A stretch of 64,000 nucleotides of DNA from Opitutaceae bacterium TAV5 (GCA_000242935.3 CP007053.1:5689001-5753000); one strand, 5' to 3'; positions 17,640-28,889 are shown, counted from the stretch's first letter. The notes: generated by a model from the sequence alone, not told the origin. Numbers and translations: made by a program.

Positions 17640-17852
17640 CAACGGGATCGGCAAGGGAGCCGAGAAAGGAAAAAAAGTATCTGGCGGAGTGATTCGGGTG
17701 GACGAAAGCATAATCAGGAGCCACCTAGACAAGGTTGTGGTAAGCACGATGGAGCAAACGCTCAACGCGATGCTAGATGTGGAGGCCGGACCTGTTGTAT
17801 AAAGGCAGGACATTATGAGCTACAACTAGGAGCGAGTGAGCACGCAGGCCGG
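17640..17852 (+). pseudogene. N-terminal remnant of an IS256-family transposase
   Basis: Translated on the + strand, this stretch gives GIGKGAEKGKK, then SGGVIRVDESIIRSHLDKVV, a near match to residues ~13-45 of the intact transposase encoded opposite. It continues with VSTMEQTLNAMLDVEAG, reaches a stop at about 17802, and resumes with AGHYELQ in another frame, where the intact protein has AGHYERQ. No start or catalytic domain remains. An ISL3 element has inserted immediately downstream. The divergence shows it is older than the intact copy. Confidence 0.8.
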
Positions 17853-17860
17853 GTATTACG

Positions 17861-19191
17861 GGTTCTTCCGGTTTCTTAATGGCAAGGGGCTAAGGGCAAA
17901 TGAGGAGCAAGATCGAGTTTACCGCAAAAGAAGAGGATGCGAGTGCGATAATTGGCAAAGCGGCGGAAGCCGCGGGCGGCGGCTTTCAAGGATTGGATAC
18001 GCGAGTTGAAGCCCTCGGTGATGGCGTTGGTGATGGGGTGGTCGAAGTAGTTGAGCAAACCGCATAGATGGGACTGAAGCATGCGTGCCACCTTTTTAAG
18101 CGGTTCGAGTCTGGAGCGTATCACGGTGTCATGCCATTGCTCGAAGAAGCGCTTGGCGCGAAGGCCGTCGGGCTGGCTCCAAAACTCAACGAAAGCCTCC
18201 TTGAACGCCCATGCCTTTGCGGTCTTCAACTCGCGGGCCAGGAGCTGCTCAAAGGCCAAGGCTTGGCCGCCTTCGACGAGCGCACCTTGCAGCCAGAGGA
18301 ACTTGGTGTGCTTGAGGCTCTCGTCGCCTTTTTCCAAGAGACGGCGGTGCTCGTCGCGACGGACTTTATCGACCGCCTCGTTGAGGTGCTTGGAGACGTG
18401 AAAACGGTCATGCACGATTTTGGCCTGAGGGGCGGCTTGGCGGGTGGCGGCGGCGAAGCCAGCCCCCATGTCCATGCTGGCCGCCATGACCTTTTTTCGT
18501 TGAGGCTCGGGCAGACTCTCCCACAAGGCCACCGCCGCCTCGATAGTGCGCTCCGGCACCACTTCGAGCACCCGGGCAGGCTTATGGCCGGTCATCAACG
18601 AGACGTAGCTGTGACCACGGCCAAAACTCTTCTCATCAAGGCCGACGCGGGTGACTTCGTCGGTGGTGCGCCGTGCAAGTCCTCGGGTCTCCGCCCGGTC
18701 CATGATCCGCTGCACACTGTCCCAGTCGAGTCGCAGCAACTCGGCGGCCTGGGTGAGCGAAGCACTGGCCAGGAGCACCTGCACGGCAAAGGCCTCAAAC
18801 ATCAGCGTAAAGCGCGAACCCGGCCCGGCCCACGGCGGCACCAAGGTGACGACCTTGTGCTCCTCGCAGGCGCAACGTGGCAGGCAGGCCCGGACCTGCG
18901 TGGTGAACTCCATCACGTCCAAATGCCGCCACGTGCGCTCCGGACCATGGTCGTGACGACGACACTCCCGCCGGCATTGCGGACAACGCACCGGCCTTCC
19001 CTGCTCATGCTCCACCTCAATATCCACCAATCGCTGCGCGATCTCCAGCTTCGCCCTCTTCACTCTCCACGGGCTCTGAATGCCCAACAGCATCCCGTAA
19101 TGTGCCGCTACCGCCTCCTCTGCTTCTCGTTCCGTCATCCCTCGCTAAACTAAATTGCTTGCTCCCTTGCCACTAGAAAACCGGAAGAACC
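17861..19191 (-). mobile_element. intact ISL3-family insertion sequence, 1331 bp, TSD GTATTACG
   Basis: The ends are inverted repeats beginning GGTTCTTCCGGTTT (14 perfect bases, extending imperfectly to ~30 through a shared TGGCAAGGG). The octamer GTATTACG is duplicated exactly at 17853-17860 and 19192-19199, matching the 8-bp duplication of ISL3 elements. One full-length transposase is carried on the minus strand. The target was the decayed IS256-like element, so this is among the youngest insertions in the nest. Confidence 0.92.
17876..19138 (-). CDS. ISL3-family transposase
   Basis: A 420-residue transposase with the family layout. The N-terminal zinc finger shows CPQCRRECRRH and later CLPRCACEEH. 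A helix-turn-helix region follows, around LTQAAELLRLDWDSVQRIMD. The DDE-type catalytic core has VGLDEKSFGRGH, AASMDMGAGF, HDRFHVSKHL, and TEGFNSRIQSLKAAARGF near the C-terminus. It moves only its own element. The frame is uninterrupted and both element ends are present, so it is probably functional. Confidence 0.95.
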   Translation of the reverse strand: MTEREAEEAVAAHYGMLLGIQSPWRVKRAKLEIAQRLVDIEVEHEQGRPVRCPQCRRECRRHDHGPERTWRHLDVMEFTTQVRACLPRCACEEHKVVTLVPPWAGPGSRFTLMFEAFAVQVLLASASLTQAAELLRLDWDSVQRIMDRAETRGLARRTTDEVTRVGLDEKSFGRGHSYVSLMTGHKPARVLEVVPERTIEAAVALWESLPEPQRKKVMAASMDMGAGFAAATRQAAPQAKIVHDRFHVSKHLNEAVDKVRRDEHRRLLEKGDESLKHTKFLWLQGALVEGGQALAFEQLLARELKTAKAWAFKEAFVEFWSQPDGLRAKRFFEQWHDTVIRSRLEPLKKVARMLQSHLCGLLNYFDHPITNAITEGFNSRIQSLKAAARGFRRFANYRTRILFFCGKLDLAPHLPLAPCH

Positions 19192-19321
19192 GTATTACGA
19201 GGGCAGTGCCAAGCGGAGGCGAGGGAAGATGACTCAAAACATAACTCAACCATAACCTCCTGCGACCTGCAGTCCTCTACCAAACATGCGCAACTTGATG
19301 CTATTGTCGACGCACACAAAA

Positions 19322-19347
19322 AACCTGCATTATAAAGAATGCAGGTT
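19322..19347. terminator. hairpin downstream of the pseudopilin gene
   Basis: AACCTGCATT and AATGCAGGTT form a perfect 10-bp stem with a six-base loop. On the minus strand the stem is followed by a T-rich stretch, so it fits an intrinsic terminator for the pseudopilin-like gene ending 31 bases away. Confidence 0.75.
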
Positions 19348-19378
19348 GAAAATGAAATATGTTTCAGAACATGCCGTA

Positions 19379-20068
19379 TTACGGCACAACTATATCACTT
19401 GTAGCAAGGCGAGTTGGAATAGCCAGCTGCACATTCTCAGTAGTCGCACCAGTTGATGCATTGATCAGAGGTGTATTACTATCGATTTTTTTAAACCAGC
19501 TCACATTGCCACCAAGAAATACAATATGTCCACCATCCTTTTTCCATGGAAATTTATCATCATTCCACTGACCCCCGGTTGTCAACCCTCGGGTCCAAGA
19601 GATAGGCGTTGTGGAAGGGTCAGTGGCAATCAACCCTGAAACATAGGTATAACTTGTGCTACCTACTTTAGACAAAAACTGAGTTTCAAGATTAGTTTTA
19701 GCAGAGTTCATGACGGTTGATATACCAGTGGCATTGGTCTCATCTTGACCAGCGAACCAGATCTGGGCATCATTAAGACCGCCACCTGAAGCCAGCCGGA
19801 ATGTTATTGCATCCAAGCCTTGTGCTGCGCTTGCGGCATCGTTCCCACTGGTGGATTTGGGAAGAGAATCATTATTATCTGTCGCATAAATCAGCGAAGC
19901 CTGACCAACCTGTCGCAGATTGCTAGCGGCAACCATGCGTTTGGCCGTTTCGCGGACTTTGCCGACGGTCGGGATGATGATGGCGGCCAGAATGCCGATG
20001 ATGGCAATAACCGTCAACAATTCGATCAATGTAAAACCCTTGCGAGGGTGTTGTGTGTATTTTGTCAT
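19379..20068 (-). CDS. type II secretion-like pseudopilin (prepilin-type N-terminal methylation domain)
   Basis: After a short basic leader the prepilin peptidase site [20 protein letters not shown] is followed by a single hydrophobic helix, as in type IV pilins and GspG/H pseudopilins. The Glu at position +5 is present. The globular part (~190 residues) is Thr/Ser/Asn-rich and ends with a GGNVSWFKK segment reminiscent of the H-X9-DG proteins abundant in Planctomycetes and Verrucomicrobia. The gene is richer in A and T than the core genes. It stands alone beside the IS nest. The cargo or assembly role is unknown; no secretion machinery is nearby. Confidence 0.88.
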   Translation of the reverse strand: MTKYTQHPRKGFTLIELLTVIAIIGILAAIIIPTVGKVRETAKRMVAASNLRQVGQASLIYATDNNDSLPKSTSGNDAASAAQGLDAITFRLASGGGLNDAQIWFAGQDETNATGISTVMNSAKTNLETQFLSKVGSTSYTYVSGLIATDPSTTPISWTRGLTTGGQWNDDKFPWKKDGGHIVFLGGNVSWFKKIDSNTPLINASTGATTENVQLAIPTRLATSDIVVP

Positions 20069-20787
20069 AGGGGGGTGGGTGTGTAAACGTCGCAGACAGG
20101 CTGAAGTGCTCCCGGTTCCACCGCAAGCAGAAAGTTGAAGAAGTGTGAGGTGCCATTCGTATTTTGTTTGTTAATTCATTCGCGGACTGGGGAAAATTTC
20201 TGGAAATTCATCTAGCTTTTGTAAGCAAATGACTTGCGTGGAAAACACCGCCAGCTCGCGGGTACATGAGATATGCGAAAATTTTATTGTCCGAGAGAAA
20301 TCCAGTGGGGAGGAAGCACACGTTTTCGGGTGACTGCTCTCTGGCGAGCGGGAAACGGCCTTCTCGGAGTGACCGGAGAACTTGAAGAGTGGCAGAGGAG
20401 AAGCCGCCGCCCGGTCGCAAGGGGCGGAGTCGCTCCTTTCCTCTTTTAAGGAACTACTAAAAATTGATTTTTACCGCGAAGGATGCGAAGAGCGCAAAGG
20501 CTAAACTACTACCGCTATACTTTACAACTAATTAATCACAAATGATTTGAATTATTTTTTTCGGTTTCACTTTTTCCACTCTTCGCATCCTTCGTGTCCT
20601 TCGCGGTTAATTTTTAGAACCTCCCTTTCTTTCTTTGGGTAATCATCAGGACGGGGAGAGGCGGCAAATCACAGACCCGGGCTTGCCTCTCGTCCTTCAG
20701 CGGTTGCGAGGCGGCTGCTCCTTGGAGAATGCATTTCGAGCTACGCAGTCTGGACAAACGGTGAGAGAACTTTCTAGCGTCGGCGGG
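20069..20787. other. 719-base non-coding interval with one large palindrome
   Basis: I find no supportable gene here; the only minus-strand frame (20208-20420) has no family signature and poor codon pattern. The interval holds the upstream region of the pseudopilin gene, a large imperfect inverted repeat (separate entry), and the leader of ilvE. Confidence 0.6.
20454..20620. repeat. imperfect inverted repeat, CCGCGAAGGATGCGAAG family
   Basis: The left arm (about 20454-20492) reads TAAAAATT...ACCGCGAAGGATGCGAAGAG; the right arm (about 20577-20620) is its approximate reverse complement, CTCTTCGCATCCTTCG...CGCGGTTAATTTTTAG. The centre is AT-rich. The arms consist of repeated CGAAGGA-like words. 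A related copy lies at 41440-41501. Confidence 0.75.
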
Positions 20788-21654
20788 ATGAAGATTTACC
20801 TGGATGGGAAATTTGTCGATCAGGCTGACGCAAAGATCTCCGTGTTCGATCACGGTCTGCTCTACGGCGACGGTGTCTTCGAGGGCATCCGGCTTTACCA
20901 GGGCAATATCTTTCGTCTCGAGGAGCACCTCGAGCGGCTCGAATATTCGGCCAAGGCCATCCTCCTCGACATGCCCTGGTCACGTGAGGAGATCGCCTCT
21001 GCAACTTGCGAAACCTGTCGCCAGAACAACCTGACGGACGGCTACATCCGTCTGGTGGTGACCCGCGGCGTGGGCGACCTCGGCATGTCGCCCTGGTCAT
21101 GCGTCAACCCCTCGCTTTTTATCATTGCCGCAAAAATTTCCCTGTATCCCAAGGAGCATTACACAAAGGGGCTGGCCCTCGTGACCGCGGCGACCCGCCG
21201 CCTGAGCCCGGCGGCCCTGCCGCCCACGGTCAAATCGCTCAACTACCTCAACAACATCCTCGCCAAGATCGAGGCGCGCCAGGCCGGTTGCCTCGAGGCG
21301 ATCATGCTCAACGACCAGGGCTACGTGGCCGAGTGCACCGGCGACAACATCTTCATCATCCACAAGGGCACGGTCCTCACGCCGGCGGCCTCGCAGGGCG
21401 CGCTCAAGGGCATCACCCGCGATACGATCATCGATATCGCCGCCGAACTCGGTCTGCCCTTCCGCGAGGCCAACCTCACGCGTTACGATATCTGGAATGC
21501 CGACGAATGCTTCCTGACGGGAAGCGCCGCCGAGGTGATTCCGGTGGTGAAGCTCGACAGCCGGCAGATCGGCACAGGCCAGCCCGGAGCGCTCACGCAG
21601 CGCGTGCTCGAGGCGTTCCACCGCCGCGTGCTGGTCGAAGGCACCCGGATCTGA
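20788..21654 (+). CDS. ilvE: branched-chain amino acid aminotransferase
   Basis: A class IV PLP-dependent aminotransferase that makes and breaks down valine, leucine and isoleucine by exchange with glutamate. Visible evidence: MKIYLDGKFV start, FDHGLLYGDGVFEGIR, the PLP lysine in TVKSLNYLNNILAK, ECTGDNIFI and a phosphate-binding GITRDTI. The ATG at 20788 gives 288 residues, normal for the short IlvE type; an in-frame upstream extension lacks family resemblance. D-amino acid aminotransferase and ADC lyase share the fold, but the FEGIR and GDNIF motifs favour IlvE. The stop is followed immediately by hairpins. Confidence 0.9.
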   Translation: MKIYLDGKFVDQADAKISVFDHGLLYGDGVFEGIRLYQGNIFRLEEHLERLEYSAKAILLDMPWSREEIASATCETCRQNNLTDGYIRLVVTRGVGDLGMSPWSCVNPSLFIIAAKISLYPKEHYTKGLALVTAATRRLSPAALPPTVKSLNYLNNILAKIEARQAGCLEAIMLNDQGYVAECTGDNIFIIHKGTVLTPAASQGALKGITRDTIIDIAAELGLPFREANLTRYDIWNADECFLTGSAAEVIPVVKLDSRQIGTGQPGALTQRVLEAFHRRVLVEGTRI

Positions 21655-22094
21655 CGCGCCCGAAGTGGCGCGGGCGTCCCGCCCGCTCCGGACGGCATGC
21701 ACAGAAGCATGCCGCTACGCGCAAACCTGTTGCCGCGGTCCCGTATCCGGGGAGTTTGGGATGGTGTGCGCTGCCTGCTGCCGGTGTTTTCCCGCGCCAA
21801 AACGGCGCGGATTCCCCGGCGTGGCGCACCCGGCTGGCGCATTTTGCGCTCACTTCCGGCGGTTCGCCGCCTGTTTTCCCTTCACGGCTTGCCGGGTTTG
21901 CTACACTCCCTTCAGGCGGTCCGGTCCCGCCCCGGTTTGGCCTGGTCGAGCCGGCGCCGGCCCGGCCTGGCATGAACCGTGCAAGAAGGATGTGCGATTC
22001 CGCTCGCCGGAGTCCCGTTTCTCCTTCGGAATTCTTTACCAAACAATTTTCACAAACCGGTCGAAACCTGCCCGAAAAACGTTAAACTTCAGTC
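21655..22094. other. 440-base intergenic interval with two hairpins after ilvE
   Basis: Directly after the ilvE stop are two GC-rich hairpins: GCGGGC/GCCCGC (21670-21686) and CGGCATGC/GCATGCCG (21693-21714). The latter contains a word (GGCATGC...GCATGCCGC) related to other intergenic repeats in this window. The rest is GC-rich, with several open frames but no recognisable protein. The promoter of the mcsA operon should lie near the more AT-rich 22030-22085. Confidence 0.55.
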
Positions 22095-22628
22095 ATGGCC
22101 TCCAACATCAAGTGCGACATTTGCGGAAAGCCCGCCACCGTACACCTCACGCAGATCGTGAACAACAAGGTGCACAAGGTGGATCTTTGCGAGGAATGCG
22201 CCCAGGCCAAGGGCGTGACCGATCCGAGCGGGTTCTCGCTTTCGGATCTCCTGCACAAGGCCGCCCTCACCGCCGGCGATACCGCTTCCGCCGGTGCGCT
22301 CCGCTGCGAGGCCTGCGGCTTCACCGAGGCCGATTTCAAGAAGCACGGTCGCTTCGGTTGCCCGCAATGCTACGAAACCTTCCGCGACATGGTCGGCCCC
22401 ATGCTGGAAAACATGCACAAGGGCGTCTCCCACGCCGGCAAGGTTCCGGTCAAGTCCCTCACGCGCAAGTCGCTCTACGACCGCCTCACCGAACTGGAGG
22501 TCAACCTCAACGAGGCCGTCAAGACCGAGCGCTACGAGGACGCCGCCAAATACCGCGACGAAATCCGCCAGCTCAAATCCACGAGAGAGGTCGAGGAACT
22601 CGACCTCTCGAAAAAACTGAAAAACTGA
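22095..22628 (+). CDS. mcsA: McsA-like protein arginine kinase activator (UvrB/UvrC motif protein)
   Basis: A 177-residue protein with paired zinc-binding cysteines at the N-terminus (C7/C10 in KCDICG, C32/C35 in LCEECA). A second zinc site follows (CEACG and CPQC), and a C-terminal UVR motif (YEDAAKYRDEIRQLKS). This matches McsA of Bacillus, which activates the arginine kinase McsB and binds metals. It is directly followed by mcsB and clpC, the same order as in Firmicutes but here without ctsR. An upstream frame extension is not needed because the start gives MASNIKCDIC. Confidence 0.9.
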   Translation: MASNIKCDICGKPATVHLTQIVNNKVHKVDLCEECAQAKGVTDPSGFSLSDLLHKAALTAGDTASAGALRCEACGFTEADFKKHGRFGCPQCYETFRDMVGPMLENMHKGVSHAGKVPVKSLTRKSLYDRLTELEVNLNEAVKTERYEDAAKYRDEIRQLKSTREVEELDLSKKLKN

Positions 22629-22751
22629 ACGCTGAAAAACTGAAAACCGGACCTTCCAACTCCCGCAAGCACCGCCACGCCGCTGCGAAACCCGCATTGT
22701 CCTTTGCCGCTCGCAGCGTTTCCGCCCGCTGAATCGCCCACCTTTCCCGCC

Positions 22752-23909
22752 ATGAACATCGACGCCCTTCTCGCCACACCTTCGGAACTCACGGATACCG
22801 CGAACTCCGGTTCCAAGTGCGCGATCGTGCTCATGACGCGCATCCGGCTCGCACGCAACCTCGCCCGCCACTCCTTCCCGGGCTGGGCTCGCGAGACCGA
22901 CCGCGCCGATGTTCTCGGCCTCTGCCGCGAGGCGCTCGCCGCCACCGCGCCGATGAAGCGCTCGTCCATGCAGGCCGTCATCGGCGACCTCACCGAGTTG
23001 CAGAAGCAGATGCTCGTGGAGCGCCATCTCATTTCACGCGAACTCAGCGGCACGAAGGGGCCGTCCGGCGTCGTCATCAACCGGGACCAGACTTTCTCCG
23101 TCATGATCAACGAGGAGGATCACCTGCGCATCCAGATCCTCCGCTCCGGCTTCCAGCTCAAAAAAACCTGGACGGCCATCGATGCGCTCGACACCGAACT
23201 CGAGGGCCGGCTCGACTACGCCTTCGATTCCACCCTCGGCTACCTGACCGCCTGCCCGACCAATCTCGGCACCGGCCTGCGCGCTTCGGCCATGATGCAC
23301 CTGCCCGCGCTCGTCATCTCGGGCCAGATGGAAAAAGTCGTCCGTGCCGTCAACCAGCTCGGCATGGCCGTGCGCGGTCTCTTCGGCGAAGGCTCCGACG
23401 CCTCCGGCAGCATTTTCCAGATTTCCAACCAGACCACACTCGGCGAGTCCGAGGAAGCCATCATCAAGCGCCTCGGCAGCGTGCTGCAGTCGATCATCGA
23501 GCACGAGGTCAACGCCCGCGGCAAACTCCTCGAGACCGACGGCGCCCGCCTCCACGACAAGATCGGCCGCGCCTACGGTATCCTGCAAAATTGCCACCTG
23601 CTCACCTCCAGCGAGGCGATGAACCTCCTCTCGCTCCAGCGGCTCGGCATTGACCTCGGCATTTTTCCGGACCACACCCGGCCCGTGATCGACCGCCTCC
23701 TTATCGAGAGCCAGCCCGGCCACATCCAGCATGCCGCCGGCACCGATGCCGATGGCGCCCGTCGCGACATGCTCCGCGCCGACAAACTGCGTGCCGAATT
23801 TGCCGCTTTCGCCAAACCGGATTTCGTAAAACCTGACCAGGAACAGGAAACGGAAAACCAGAACCGAAAGCCGCCAGCCAGCAACGATCACAACTCCGAC
23901 CCGATTTAA
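22752..23909 (+). CDS. mcsB: protein arginine kinase McsB (ATP:guanido phosphotransferase)
   Basis: Phosphorylates arginine side chains on client proteins, marking them for ClpC. The phosphagen-kinase fold is evident: MTRIRLARN (R30, R32), NEEDHLRIQ at 120-128, the catalytic cysteine C168 in TACPTNLGTGLRAS, GLFGEGSDASG, and the nucleotide-loop SNQTTLG. The C168 context and the NEEDH motif match McsB rather than creatine/arginine kinases. ATG 22752 is chosen; the frame extends upstream without similarity. The tail (~25 residues) is polar and low complexity. Length is 385 residues against ~355-365 in Firmicutes. It lies between mcsA and clpC with short gaps. Confidence 0.92.
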   Translation: MNIDALLATPSELTDTANSGSKCAIVLMTRIRLARNLARHSFPGWARETDRADVLGLCREALAATAPMKRSSMQAVIGDLTELQKQMLVERHLISRELSGTKGPSGVVINRDQTFSVMINEEDHLRIQILRSGFQLKKTWTAIDALDTELEGRLDYAFDSTLGYLTACPTNLGTGLRASAMMHLPALVISGQMEKVVRAVNQLGMAVRGLFGEGSDASGSIFQISNQTTLGESEEAIIKRLGSVLQSIIEHEVNARGKLLETDGARLHDKIGRAYGILQNCHLLTSSEAMNLLSLQRLGIDLGIFPDHTRPVIDRLLIESQPGHIQHAAGTDADGARRDMLRADKLRAEFAAFAKPDFVKPDQEQETENQNRKPPASNDHNSDPI

Positions 23910-23957
23910 CAACCCGCAACCCGCCACTCGCAACTACACACCAGAAGGGGCAATATC

Positions 23958-26507
<2,550 letters not shown>

Positions 26508-26510
26508 GAT

Positions 26511-26648
26511 TTGACGGAGCGGCGGCATTCCTGCCGCTGCATGTGCGTCAGCGCGTATCCTGTCGGCCTCCCCTCCCGCGCACGCCCACAACCGTGCGGG
26601 GCGTCGTGGACGTCCCGCGCAGCGACGTGGACGTCGCCGCTCCGTCAA
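26511..26648. repeat. hairpin repeat, GGAGCGGCGGCAT family, after clpC
   Basis: The outer arms TTTGACGGAGCGGCGGCAT (26511-26529) and its near reverse complement at 26630-26648 bracket an internal GC-rich stretch with further short palindromes (GACGTCC/GGACGTC-like). It begins four bases after the clpC stop, so it probably shapes the 3' end of that transcript. The same core word recurs at 33.8, 35.7, 36.7, 43.0 and 53.8 kb. Confidence 0.75.
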
Positions 26649-26713
26649 ACGCGGCCCCGTCGCCAGATTTTTGGATTCGACGGGAGGCGCCCGCACCGCC
26701 GAGAGTGCGCGAC

Positions 26714-28321
26714 GTGTCGAAAAGCGTTCACAAAAACATCGGAGTCGTGGCCAGCGTAACGATGTTTTCCCGCGTGCTCGGACTCGGCCGCGACATGCTC
26801 ACGGCGGCGGTCTTCGGCGCGAGCGCGCTCAACTCGGCCTTCGTCACCGCCTTCACGTTGCCCAACCTGTTTCGCCGGCTGCTCGGCGAAGGTGCGCTGA
26901 CGGCGGCGCTCGTGCCCACGCTGCACGAGGAACTGAAACGCAACGATCGCGAGGGCGCGCTCCGGCTGGTCAGCCGCGTGGCGAGCTGGCTGCTGGTGGT
27001 GACGGGAATCCTGGTGGGCGCGGCCATGCTGTTTTTCGCTCTCGCGGGCCGCTGGGCCGCGGTGCTGCGCGGGTGGGGCGTGGATGCGGATACGGCGGGG
27101 CGCTGGGAAGCGGCGGCGAGTCTGGCCGTGGTGCTGTTTCCCTACCTGGTTTTTGTGTGCCTGGCGGCGGCCTTCAGCGCGGCGTTGCAGACGTTCAACC
27201 GGTTTCTCGAACCGGCGTTGTCGCCGGTGTGGCTCAACCTTTCGATGATCGGCCTGCTCGGCGGCGCGACCTGGCTGGGCTGGGCCGGCACGGAGGCGGG
27301 CCGGATGCAATGGCTGTGCGGCGGCGTGCTCGCGGGCGGTTTCTTGCAGATGCTGGTGCCGGCGCTGGCGCTGACGAGGGAAGGGTGGCGTCCGCGCTTC
27401 GAACTGCGGCGCGATGAAAACGTGCGCCAGATCATGCGGCTGATGGGGCCGACGCTTTTCGGCTCGGCGATCTATCTGGTGAACATGGCGGTGTCGCGCA
27501 TCATCGGGCTGTCGCTCAACGACGCGGCGGCGACGGTGCTCAATCTTTCCACTCGCCTGATGGAGCTGCCCATCGGCGTGTTCGCGGTGGCGGTGTCCAC
27601 GGTGGTTTTCCCGCAGATCGCGCGCCACGCGGCGGCCGGAGACATGGCGGGGCTGGCGACGGATTACCGGCGCGGCATGCGGCTGATCCTGCTGATCAAC
27701 CTGCCGGCGGCGGCGGGACTGATCGCGTTGTCGGGCCCGGTGGTGCGGCTGCTGTTCCAGCGCGGGGCGTTCTCGCTGGAGGATACCCTGACCATGTCGC
27801 CGGTGGTGATGGCGAGCGCGCTGGGGCTGCCGTTTTTTGCCTTCACGAACCTGGCGTTGCGGGCGTTTTACGCGCGCAAGGACACGAAGACGCCGGTGCA
27901 GGCGGCGTGGTGGAGTTTTGTGGTCAACATCGCGGCGAGCCTGCTGCTGATGCGCCCGTTCGGCACGGTTGGCCTCGCCCTGGCCGGCTGCCTCGCGATC
28001 GTGGTGCAGGCGGTGTTCCTGCAGGTGCGGCTCACCCGGGCGAGCGAGACGCTGGCCTTCGGATATCTGCTGAACGACGTGCTGAAAGTGACGGCGGCAA
28101 GCGTGGTCATGGGCGTGGCGGTGGCCCGTCTCTGGCGGTTCTGGATGCGCTGGACGGCGTCGATGTCCCCGGCGGAGGGCGGACGCTGGCTGGAGGTGAT
28201 CGGGGTGGCGGTCTGCGTGGGCGCGGGCATGGCGCTCTATGCGGGGATCGTCTGGGCCTTGCGCATCGAGGGGCGCGACGAACTGCGCGCGCTCATCCTG
28301 CGCAAGCTGCGGCGACAGTAG
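26714..28321 (+). CDS. murJ: lipid II flippase MurJ
   Basis: A polytopic inner-membrane protein of the MOP superfamily that flips lipid II for peptidoglycan synthesis. The N-terminus has the family pattern SVTMFSRVLGLGRDMLTAAVFG followed by FVTAFTLPNLFRRLLGEGAL. About 14 hydrophobic segments follow, with PIGVFAVAVSTVVFPQIAR and RLLFQRGAFS typical of MurJ. The GTG at 26714 (MSKSVHKN) is chosen because the longer frame would start inside the intergenic repeat; GTG 26705 is equally possible. Length is 535 residues, normal for the family. Confidence 0.9.
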   Translation: MSKSVHKNIGVVASVTMFSRVLGLGRDMLTAAVFGASALNSAFVTAFTLPNLFRRLLGEGALTAALVPTLHEELKRNDREGALRLVSRVASWLLVVTGILVGAAMLFFALAGRWAAVLRGWGVDADTAGRWEAAASLAVVLFPYLVFVCLAAAFSAALQTFNRFLEPALSPVWLNLSMIGLLGGATWLGWAGTEAGRMQWLCGGVLAGGFLQMLVPALALTREGWRPRFELRRDENVRQIMRLMGPTLFGSAIYLVNMAVSRIIGLSLNDAAATVLNLSTRLMELPIGVFAVAVSTVVFPQIARHAAAGDMAGLATDYRRGMRLILLINLPAAAGLIALSGPVVRLLFQRGAFSLEDTLTMSPVVMASALGLPFFAFTNLALRAFYARKDTKTPVQAAWWSFVVNIAASLLLMRPFGTVGLALAGCLAIVVQAVFLQVRLTRASETLAFGYLLNDVLKVTAASVVMGVAVARLWRFWMRWTASMSPAEGGRWLEVIGVAVCVGAGMALYAGIVWALRIEGRDELRALILRKLRRQ

Positions 28322-28404
28322 CACGCCCCTCTGCGCCCCCGCCCGGTGTCACATTCTGTTTTTCCCGCTTTCAACTTTCCCGGCGGGTGCTGTTATCGGC
28401 CGGA

Positions 28405-28881
28405 ATGAACTTTCGCATCGGCCACGGCTATGACATCCATCGCACGCTTGTCGGGCGCCCGCTTGTTCTGGGCGGCGTTCGTTTCGATTGCGCTTTCGGG
28501 CTCGATGGCCATTCGGATGCGGATTGCCTGACGCATGCGGTGTGTGATGCGCTTCTCGGCGCGGCGGGCTTGCCTGACATCGGTCATTTTTTTCCGAATA
28601 CCGATCCTGCCTGGAAGGACATTGATTCGCAGATCTTGCTCGGCCGCGTGGCCGCCGAACTTCGCGCGCGCGGCTGGGAAATCGCCAACGTCGACGCCTC
28701 GCTCATCGCCGAGCAACCGAAAATCAGCCCGCGTCTCGGCGAGATGAAGACGGCGCTCGCCCGCTCCGCCGGGATCACGCCGGCGCAGGTCGGCCTCAAG
28801 GCGACGACCAACGAAGGCAGCGACGACATCGGGCGCGGCCTCGCCATCGCGGCGCATGCCGTGGCCCTGATCGGAAAATGA
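28405..28881 (+). CDS. ispF: 2-C-methyl-D-erythritol 2,4-cyclodiphosphate synthase
   Basis: Catalyses the cyclisation step of the non-mevalonate (MEP) isoprenoid pathway in the cytoplasm. It has the metal-binding GHGYDIHR at residues 6-13 (DxH), GLDGHSDADCLTHAVCDALLG with the second His ligand, and GLPDIGHFFPNTDP. The C-terminal KATTNEGSDDIGRG provides the conserved Thr/Glu loop. Length (158 residues) is exactly typical. It lies 83 bases after murJ on the same strand. It is not fused to ispD. Confidence 0.96.
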   Translation: MNFRIGHGYDIHRTLVGRPLVLGGVRFDCAFGLDGHSDADCLTHAVCDALLGAAGLPDIGHFFPNTDPAWKDIDSQILLGRVAAELRARGWEIANVDASLIAEQPKISPRLGEMKTALARSAGITPAQVGLKATTNEGSDDIGRGLAIAAHAVALIGK

Positions 28882-28889
28882 GTCATGGG

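Larger units (their letters stand above)
16081..19305 (+). mobile_element. old, internally deleted IS256-like element, interrupted by two younger insertion sequences
   Basis: Three separated pieces, 16081-16131, 17597-17860 and 19200 to about 19305, join into one decayed element once the two intact insertions and one copy of each target repeat are removed. The first piece matches the transposase-proximal end of the intact IS256 copy (GATAAT...GCG...TAATAGAAGCGGG). The second carries the N-terminal transposase codons on the + strand. The third matches the reverse complement of the distal end (ATAACCT-CCTGCG, then ACATGCGCAACTTGA). Most of the transposase gene is missing. The outer limit at 19305 is approximate. 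Confidence 0.65.

Noticed and set aside
20208-20420. 70-codon minus-strand frame in the gap before ilvE
   Set aside because: No motif, no neighbours in the same direction, and irregular composition; more likely non-coding.
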